Below, piece after piece: positions 14,121 through 17,970 of a stretch of DNA of 17,970 bases (the first letter of the stretch is position 1; each line of letters begins with the position of its first letter). The notes under the pieces are model-generated. The model saw only the letters and a program-made list of their open reading frames with translations, was not told where the DNA came from and searched no databases. Source of the DNA: Campylobacterales bacterium (GTDB lineage: Bacteria; Campylobacterota; Campylobacteria; Campylobacterales; SZUA-545); the NCBI GenBank assembly GCA_025800305.1, contig JAOXRY010000349.1, positions 1-17,970 of the forward strand. The letters run 5' to 3'. The position numbers and the translations under genes were made by a program.

Positions 14121-14648
14121 TTAAAATAGCTTTACAATCTCTGCTTCTAACATCTCTGGTGGAATAAGCCCAACATAGTGTTTTGCTTGTTTTCCTTGTT
14201 TATCATAAAGAAACATTGCAGGAATCCCTCGAACTCCTCCCATAGCATCAGCCATGATATAGTTTGGCTCTCCATAAAGGATATCGTAGTTCATTCCGTA
14301 ATATTCTGCAAACTCTTTTATCTCCTCTTTCGATTTATCCTCAACTAAAATTCCTAAGATTGTTAACTTATCTCTATATTTTTCTTGTAACTTGATTAAG
14401 TGAGGGATTTCTGCACGACAAGGAGGACAGCTCGTTGACCAATAAACTGCCAAAACAATATTTCCTTTTGCATGATCAAAAGTGATATTTTTCTTTCTAT
14501 TTTTTCCCGAGAATCTCGCTGTTACTGGTGTTCCATCTAATTTAGCCATTTCCAGTTCTGCTTGTCCACCTCCAGAACCGATTCCATCACCTGAACAACC
14601 ACCAAATATAAAACCTAAAATAATTCCAACTAATAGTGTTTTTTTCAA
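14121..14648 (-). CDS. TlpA/ResA-like thioredoxin-fold lipoprotein
   Basis: A 175-residue periplasmic thiol-disulfide protein. The signal peptide ends FGGC, so C18 should carry the lipid anchor. The thioredoxin fold holds the active site STSCPPC (C74, C77) and the cis-proline in GIPAMF (P143). This is the TlpA/ResA group, usually reducing periplasmic disulfides, for example in cytochrome c or oxidase assembly; the substrate here is unknown. The start is TTG 14648, preceded by AAGGA six bases away. It leads the operon with ftsY two bases behind, and is divergent from aspS. A TlpA-like lipoprotein ahead of ftsY and radA is, from memory, also the arrangement in Campylobacter jejuni. Confidence 0.9.
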   Translation of the reverse strand: MKKTLLVGIILGFIFGGCSGDGIGSGGGQAELEMAKLDGTPVTARFSGKNRKKNITFDHAKGNIVLAVYWSTSCPPCRAEIPHLIKLQEKYRDKLTILGILVEDKSKEEIKEFAEYYGMNYDILYGEPNYIMADAMGGVRGIPAMFLYDKQGKQAKHYVGLIPPEMLEAEIVKLF

Positions 14649-14674
14649 AATAAATCCTTATAAAATTTCTCTTT

Positions 14675-14680
14675 ATTATA
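14675..14680 (-). promoter_or_regulatory. -10 box of the tlpA-like/ftsY operon
   Basis: A perfect TATAAT on the minus strand, directly preceded by TG, gives a leader of about 20 bases carrying the AAGGA site at 14655-14659. Confidence 0.6.
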
Positions 14681-14698
14681 CAGAAATAAAATTTTGGA

Positions 14699-14704
14699 TA
14701 AAAT
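14699..14704 (+). promoter_or_regulatory. Candidate -10 box of aspS
   Basis: TAAAAT lies about 30 bases before the TTG start of aspS, within TTGGATAAAATG. No convincing -35 is seen. Confidence 0.35.
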
Positions 14705-14734
14705 GTTAAAAAATTTCCTTAAGGTTAAGACGAA

Positions 14735-16483
14735 TTGAGAACGCATTATTCAACACAACTTTCCAAAGATAGTATTGGACAAGAAGTAACTGTTGCAGGA
14801 TGGGCAAACAGTTATAGAGATCATGGTGGAATTGTTTTCATTGATTTAAGAGATTCAATGGGACTAATCCAGCTAGTAAGTGACCCATCACATAACGAGG
14901 ACGTACTAGAACTTGCGAGTACAGTAAGAGATGAATTTGTACTAATTGCAAAAGGTAAGATTAGAGCAAGAGGTGAAGGTTTAGAAAACCCTAGACTTGC
15001 TACTGGTGCTATTGAGCTTTTAGTTGATGAATTAATCATTGAAAACAAAAGTAAAACTCCTCCATTTCAAATTGGTGATGAGAAAGTACACGAAGACACA
15101 AGACTAAACTACAGATACCTAGATCTTAGAAATGAAAGACTATTTGATATTTTTAAACTAAGATCAAAAGTTACAAAAGCTATTAGAGACTCACTGGACA
15201 ATCAAAATTTTTTAGATGTTGAGACTCCAATTTTAACAAGACCAACTCCAGAAGGTGCAAGAGATTACTTAGTTCCAAGTAGACTTTATAGTGGTGAGTT
15301 TTATGCACTTCCACAATCACCACAGCTTTTTAAACAGCTACTAATGGTTGGAGGATTTGATAAGTACTACCAAATCGCTAGATGTTTTAGAGATGAGGAC
15401 TTAAGATCTGACAGACAGCCAGAGTTTACTCAGGTGGATGTTGAGATGAGTTTTTGTAATCAAGAAGATGTGATTGCTGTTGCTGAAAAAACATTAGAAG
15501 ATGCTTTTAAATCTGCAGGTGTAGAAGTGAAAGCTCCATTTAATAGAATTACTCACTTAGAAGCTACAGAAAAATATGGTTCTGATAAACCAGATCTTAG
15601 ATATAACATGGCTATGGTTGATGTTATTGATCTTTTTGAAGACTCTTCAAATGAGATCTTTTCAAACATTGCTAAAGAGCCACATATCAATAGATTTAAA
15701 GCTCTAAGAGTTCCAAAAGGTGATGAGTTCTTCTCAAGAAAGATGATTAAAGGTCTTGAAGATTTCGTTACAAAATTTGGTGCAAAAGGTCTTGCTTACT
15801 TACAAATGAAAGAAGAAGGAATTAAAGGTCCACTTCTAAAATTCATGAGCGAAAAATCTGTTGAAGAGCTAGTAAGCAGATGTGGATTAGAGACTGGTGA
15901 TATTGTTTTCTTTGGTGCTGGTGATAAGAAATCAGTTCTTGATTATATGGGAAGATTAAGAATTGAGATTGCCAACCAGATGGATATGATTGACAAAGAT
16001 AGATATGAGTTTGTATGGGTTGTTGATTTCCCTATGTTTGAGGTCAATGATGGCGTTGTTAACGCTCTTCACCACCCGTTTACAATGCCAAAATCTCTTG
16101 ATTGTCCAAATATAGAGGATATCGAATCAATAGCTTATGATATTTGTCTAAATGGTTATGAAATCGGTGGTGGATCTATTAGGATTCATAAAGAGGACAT
16201 TCAAGAAGAAGTATTTAAAAAGCTAGGAATTGATGAGGAAGAACAACAAGAGAAGTTTGGTTTCTTACTTGACGCTTTAAAATTTGGAGCACCTCCACAT
16301 GGTGGCTTTGCTCTTGGTCTTGATAGAATCATTATGCTTTTAGCAAAAACTTCAAGTATTAGAGATGTTATTGCTTTCCCAAAAACACAAAAAGCACAGT
16401 GTTTACTAGCAGGAGCACCAGCAACAACAGATGAGTCATCTCTTAAAGATTTAAATATTAGAATTAGAAAACCAGCAAAATAA
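14735..16483 (+). CDS. aspS: Aspartyl-tRNA synthetase
   Basis: Class II synthetase charging tRNA-Asp, and in many Campylobacterota also tRNA-Asn (non-discriminating form, later amidated by GatCAB); which form this is cannot be decided here. The N-terminal OB-fold reads VAGWANSYRDHGGIVFIDLRD at about 20-40. Class II motif 2 is FRDEDLRSDRQPEFTQ and motif 3 is GGFALGLDRI near the end. The bacterial insertion domain lies between the two. Length is 582 residues, close to the 590 of E. coli. The start is TTG 14735, giving MRTHYSTQL, the standard opening, with AAGG ten bases upstream. adk follows 27 bases after the stop, probably in the same operon. Confidence 0.97.
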   Translation: MRTHYSTQLSKDSIGQEVTVAGWANSYRDHGGIVFIDLRDSMGLIQLVSDPSHNEDVLELASTVRDEFVLIAKGKIRARGEGLENPRLATGAIELLVDELIIENKSKTPPFQIGDEKVHEDTRLNYRYLDLRNERLFDIFKLRSKVTKAIRDSLDNQNFLDVETPILTRPTPEGARDYLVPSRLYSGEFYALPQSPQLFKQLLMVGGFDKYYQIARCFRDEDLRSDRQPEFTQVDVEMSFCNQEDVIAVAEKTLEDAFKSAGVEVKAPFNRITHLEATEKYGSDKPDLRYNMAMVDVIDLFEDSSNEIFSNIAKEPHINRFKALRVPKGDEFFSRKMIKGLEDFVTKFGAKGLAYLQMKEEGIKGPLLKFMSEKSVEELVSRCGLETGDIVFFGAGDKKSVLDYMGRLRIEIANQMDMIDKDRYEFVWVVDFPMFEVNDGVVNALHHPFTMPKSLDCPNIEDIESIAYDICLNGYEIGGGSIRIHKEDIQEEVFKKLGIDEEEQQEKFGFLLDALKFGAPPHGGFALGLDRIIMLLAKTSSIRDVIAFPKTQKAQCLLAGAPATTDESSLKDLNIRIRKPAK

Positions 16484-16510
16484 AAAAAGTAAAAATTCAA
16501 AGGATACATA

Positions 16511-17080
16511 ATGAAAAAATTATTTTTAATTATCGGAGCACCAGGAAGTGGTAAAACTACAGATGCAGAATTAATTGCAGAGAAAAATGACAATATGTCT
16601 CACTTTTCTACTGGTGATTTGCTAAGAGCAGAAGTTGCTAGTGGTAGTGAAAGAGGAAAAACAATCGATGGTTTTACAAGTAAAGGAAACTTAGTTCCTT
16701 TAGAAATCGTTGTTGAAACAATCGTTTCTGCAATTAAAAACGCTGAAACTGATGTAATCTTAATCGATGGTTACCCAAGAAGTGTTGAACAAATGAATGC
16801 TCTTAGTGACTTATTAGACAAAGATGATTCAGTAGAACTTACAAATGTAATTGAAGTTGAAGTTTCTGAAGAAGTTGCAAAAGATAGAGTTCTGGGACGT
16901 GCAAGAGGAGCTGATGATAACGCTGAAGTATTCAATAACAGAATGAAAGTTTATATCGATCCACTAGAAGCTATCCAAGAGTTCTATGGTAATAAAGGAA
17001 TCTTAGAAAAGATCAATGGTGAGAGAACAATCGAAGAGATTGTTGATGAAATGGAAGCATTTATTAAGGGGAGAATCTAA
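16511..17080 (+). CDS. adk: Adenylate kinase (short form)
   Basis: Interconverts ATP + AMP and 2 ADP in the cytoplasm. The P-loop is GAPGSGKT at 9-16, followed by TDAELIA instead of the common GTQA; STGDLLRAEV (AMP site), the DGYPRS motif and GRARGADDNAEVFNNRM (LID and arginine region) are present. The LID is short and without zinc-binding cysteines, giving 189 residues as in other Campylobacterota. AAGGA six bases before the ATG fixes the start. It lies 27 bases behind aspS. As I recall, C. jejuni has aspS-adk-ppa; here a hairpin and an insertion-sequence remnant follow in place of ppa. Confidence 0.96.
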   Translation: MKKLFLIIGAPGSGKTTDAELIAEKNDNMSHFSTGDLLRAEVASGSERGKTIDGFTSKGNLVPLEIVVETIVSAIKNAETDVILIDGYPRSVEQMNALSDLLDKDDSVELTNVIEVEVSEEVAKDRVLGRARGADDNAEVFNNRMKVYIDPLEAIQEFYGNKGILEKINGERTIEEIVDEMEAFIKGRI

Positions 17081-17092
17081 TCCTTACCTCTT

Positions 17093-17116
17093 ACGGCTTA
17101 GTTAGATCTAAGCCGT
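17093..17116 (+). terminator. Hairpin downstream of adk, possible terminator
   Basis: ACGGCTTAG and CTAAGCCGT form a perfect 9-bp stem with loop TTAGAT, 12 bases after the adk stop. It is followed by CTATCCTTCT, only moderately T-rich, so it is a weak or protein-assisted terminator. The loop and stem contain an AGATCT. Confidence 0.55.
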
Positions 17117-17140
17117 CTATCCTTCTAAAAAAATTCATAC

Positions 17141-17659
17141 TATACTGCCCCTAAAAAACTGAACAATAAATTTCATCATTTAATTTCTAAAAATGTAAAG
17201 TAAAGTGGAGATATAACTTATATCAAAGTCCCTGAAGGATTTATATATCTATGTGCGATCATAGACTGGCATACAAAAGCGATACTTAGCTTTAAAGTAT
17301 CAAACTCTATGGATGCCACATTAGCTACTGATACTCTCAAAGAAGCACTGGAAAAGTATCCAAAACCAAAGATATTTAATTCAGACCAAGGAAGCCAATA
17401 CACAAGCTATGAGCATACTAAAATACTGAAAGGACATAAAATAAATGGCAAAGGCAGGTCTATTGATAATATTGCTATTGAGAGATTTTTCAGAACATTG
17501 AAACATAACTATCTCTACTTTAATGAGTTTAGTTCAATAAAAGCTCTGAAAGAAGGAGTGAAGTTTTATATTCATAAGTACAATTTTAAAAGATTTCATT
17601 CGGCTATCAATTATCAAAAGCCAATGAATGTCTATTTAGAAAGTCTGCAAAAAGTTTAA
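17141..17659 (+). mobile_element. IS3-family insertion sequence remnant, internally deleted
   Basis: TATACTGCCCC followed by TAAAAAACTGAAC at about 17141-17164 resembles an IS3-family (IS150-like) left end. Only some 35 bases later the sequence enters the catalytic domain of orfB, so orfA and the front of orfB are missing. No matching right inverted repeat (expected TTCAGTTTTTTAGGGG or similar) is found between 17660 and 17970. The element is therefore an immobile relic. Its exact right boundary is unknown. Confidence 0.75.
17204..17659 (+). pseudogene. Truncated IS3-family transposase (OrfB, rve integrase domain)
   Basis: The open frame runs from just after a TAA at 17201-17203 to the natural stop, 151 residues. 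It preserves the catalytic triad: first Asp in GDITYI (17210-17212), second in NSDQGSQYTS, and Glu in IAIERFFRTLKHNY. The C-terminal YNFKRFHSAINYQKPMNVY is typical of the family. The N-terminal DNA-binding part of OrfB and all of OrfA are lacking. The segment HKINGKGRSIDN also appears to miss about four residues compared with the usual form HxIxISMNGKGR, an in-frame loss. No ribosome site or start is evident at the front; the first ATG is at 17309, after the first Asp. It is non-functional as a transposase. Confidence 0.85.
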
Positions 17660-17970
17660 TTAATCTGATTTTTATTATGAGTTTTTAACATTTCAATTTC
17701 TTTATAGAAACTGTCATAAATATTATTCTTTCTTAATTGATTCTCTTTACTTTCGATAGTATTATTTCTATTTTCTTTATTATTAGTTAGTAAACCTCTA
17801 ATATTTGATGAAGAGAAAAATGTAGCATCTGGATTTTCAATAACATTTGCAATATAATTAGAACCATCTCTTGTATAATCATATTGACCAGTAATTTTAG
17901 ACCCATTAATATTAAACATATAGGTGTTTTTGCTACTTCCCATATCCCAATGACACATATAGTCATGATC
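17656..17970 (-). CDS. Unrecognised protein, C-terminal part (partial)
   Basis: The last 104 residues of a protein whose start lies beyond the window; the frame is open through position 17970, so the ATG at 17958 need not be the start. The first 58 residues have an alternating, aromatic, beta-type pattern (CHWDMGSSKNTYMFNINGSKITGQYDYT). The last 45 are a polar tail rich in Asn, Lys and Glu (NNKENRNNTIESKENQLRKNN), probably helical or disordered. I do not recognise the family. Its stop overlaps the transposase remnant's stop by three bases, so the insertion may have altered its 3' end. Confidence 0.5.
   Translation of the reverse strand, partial: DHDYMCHWDMGSSKNTYMFNINGSKITGQYDYTRDGSNYIANVIENPDATFFSSSNIRGLLTNNKENRNNTIESKENQLRKNNIYDSFYKEIEMLKTHNKNQIN

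Noticed and set aside
16201..16593. Minus-strand reading frame of 130 codons across aspS and adk
   Set aside because: It is antisense to two certain housekeeping genes; its Ser/Pro/Ala-rich content is a shadow of their codons.

Overview
The window is AT-rich and gene-dense and looks like a chromosome segment of a Campylobacterota (epsilonproteobacterial) species, probably an Arcobacter relative. The grounds are a Tat-exported HydA-type hydrogenase subunit, an FtsY without an acidic N-terminal extension, the blocks tlpA-like/ftsY/radA and aspS/adk, and frequent TTG and GTG starts placed after clear AAGGA-type ribosome sites. This is protein-family recognition by eye; no search was run.

Region 1 (1-3538, minus strand) is a hydrogenase locus. 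In transcription order it holds a four-helix membrane protein, a TetR-family regulator, a cytoplasmic-type [NiFe] hydrogenase small subunit, its large subunit, and the start of hydA, the exported uptake hydrogenase small subunit, which runs off the window. TetR, small and large subunits are joined by 8-nt gene overlaps. The large subunit ends exactly at the last His of the nickel-binding motif, so it has no cleavable tail, a trait of H2-sensing hydrogenases. Two palindromes sit in front of hydA. I infer an H2- or redox-responsive control module upstream of the structural hydrogenase operon.

Region 2 (3644-4290) is a stand-alone ahpC peroxiredoxin gene with its own promoter and terminator.

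Region 3 (4293-8966) is an accessory island. A 978-residue TIR-NACHT-pentapeptide-WD40 protein, a probable NAD-degrading STAND antiphage protein, stands divergent from a hipBA-type toxin-antitoxin operon. The hipBA promoter is flanked by two near-identical 14-bp operators exactly 40 bp apart.

Region 4 (9072-14648) is mostly housekeeping: a NadM-like nucleotidyltransferase whose mRNA is probably leaderless, a small hypothetical protein, an ElyC/YdcF-family membrane protein, radA, a six-repeat NHL lipoprotein, ftsY and a TlpA-like thioredoxin lipoprotein. The NHL gene lies between ftsY and radA and may be an insertion in an otherwise conserved block.

Region 5 (14735-17970) has aspS and adk on the plus strand. 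These are followed by a hairpin, an internally deleted IS3-family remnant, and the 3' part of an unrecognised gene that enters from beyond the window.

Across the whole window the palindrome AGATCT occurs roughly 40 times, several-fold above the composition-based expectation. No rRNA, tRNA or CRISPR array was seen, and no gene-free stretch exceeds 300 bases.
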